Shown: piece by piece, positions 63,559-64,000 of the stretch | How positions within the stretch are numbered: position 1 is the stretch's first letter | Layout of the letters: each line of letters begins with the position of its first letter | NCBI RefSeq assembly: GCF_030544485.1 | Contig: NZ_CP130610.1 | Span: 3,844,001 to 3,908,000, forward strand | Direction: 5' to 3' | DNA length: 64,000 nt | From: Halomonas sp. HAL1 | Lineage (GTDB): Bacteria; Pseudomonadota; Gammaproteobacteria; Pseudomonadales; Halomonadaceae | Made by a program: the position numbers and the translations under genes | Notes under the pieces: model-generated | Told to the model about the DNA's origin: nothing | Seen by the model: only the letters and a program-made list of their open reading frames with translations | The model's database searches: none

Positions 63559-64000
63559 GATCACTCCTGACAATGGTTCCAATGTTAGATGAAGGTTCGG
63601 TACTGTTACGATACCGATAGCCGAGCGGCTGCCATGTTAGAGAGCGCCTCCAACCAAGTTTTGATAAGAATAGAAATATCAGTTTAGAAGCCCATGGACT
63701 TTTGATTTGGTGCCAGTCCTTTGTGGAAACGTGCCATGCAGAGGAAAAGCGATATATTTCGATTACAAATGGGAACTAAACCGGAAGATTAAGGAAAGCT
63801 TAAAAAGAAATTTATTGAATACTACGCTGTAAATTACGCCATCTCATGCCACTACGGACATAGCGTCAAGCTGCTACTAGTCGCCTAAAAAACTGCCGAT
63901 ATGTGCAGTCATATCTAAACGCTGCCCTGAATACAGTTCGTTAGAACACAATTGCACATTTGCCTTATGTCCAACGAGAGCGGTTTTAAGTTGGGAAAGG
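63559..64000. promoter_or_regulatory. tynA upstream region with candidate FeaR sites
   Basis: No gene is seen in these 442 bp. TGCCA occurs at 63711 and again at 63732, 21 bp apart in the same orientation, typical of AraC-family half-sites on one face of the helix. The second reads TGCCA, eight bases, AAA (63732-63747), which fits the FeaR motif TGNCA-N8-AAA as I remember it from E. coli work. The sites lie 150-190 bp upstream of tynA. Confidence 0.5.

Noticed and set aside
1..64000. CRISPR arrays, tRNA or rRNA genes, prophage genes
   Set aside because: No regularly spaced repeats, no cloverleaf-like segments and no phage structural or integrase genes were seen on reading either strand.

Overview
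The window looks like a chromosomal aromatic-catabolism region of a Halomonas-like gammaproteobacterium (Halomonadaceae). I infer this from the gene set: TRAP transporters, a complete Paa pathway with PaaX control, a homogentisate pathway, a PhhR-type regulator and a self-sufficient CYP116B-type P450. No rRNA or tRNA gene was seen, so the taxon is an inference. Nearly every module funnels an aryl-acetate, aryl-pyruvate or aryl-amine into one of two central routes: phenylacetyl-CoA (Paa) or homogentisate (Hmg).

Layout. 1-7.9 kb: a GntR-controlled cluster of unknown substrate, with an FAD dehydrogenase (cut by the window edge), three SDR dehydrogenases, a three-gene TRAP transporter, and a divergent GntR regulator followed by a GST-like protein. 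8.1-9.7 kb: a scar holding a collapsed AAA-ATPase-like gene and a dead IS630-type element. 10-26.9 kb: the phenylacetate genes as paaZ / paaY-paaX / paaN / paaFGHIJK / paaABCDE, with matching operator-promoter sequences at paaZ and paaA. 27.2-27.84 kb: an ORF-less group II intron lodged just behind a transcription terminator.

28-38 kb: a TRAP transporter, a MarR regulator and a set that reads as 3-hydroxyphenylacetate to homogentisate to fumarate plus acetoacetate: an MBL-fold protein, an MhaA-like flavoprotein with its small MhaB-like partner, hmgA, a fumarylacetoacetase and maiA. 38-46.7 kb: a Bcr/CflA efflux protein, a giant indolepyruvate (arylpyruvate) ferredoxin oxidoreductase with a divergent Lrp regulator, and a second MhaA/MhaB-like pair with a divergent LuxR-type regulator. 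46.8-52.3 kb: an aromatic-amino-acid block with an NSS transporter broken by one amber codon, a PhhR/TyrR regulator, an Lrp regulator, hpd and a Rieske ferredoxin.

52.6-57 kb: an orphan TRAP binding protein in one operon with a P450-reductase fusion, under a divergent IclR regulator. 57.4-63.6 kb: FeaR, an aldehyde dehydrogenase, a porin-like protein and a copper/TPQ amine oxidase, which together turn phenylethylamine or tyramine into (hydroxy)phenylacetate.

How it fits together (inference): amines (TynA, aldehyde dehydrogenase) and phenylpyruvate (IOR) feed PaaK/PaaABCDE. Tyrosine-derived 4-hydroxyphenylpyruvate (Hpd) and 3-hydroxyphenylacetate (MhaAB) feed HmgA. The P450-DctP module and the second MhaAB pair are the least explained parts and the best candidates for undescribed chemistry.
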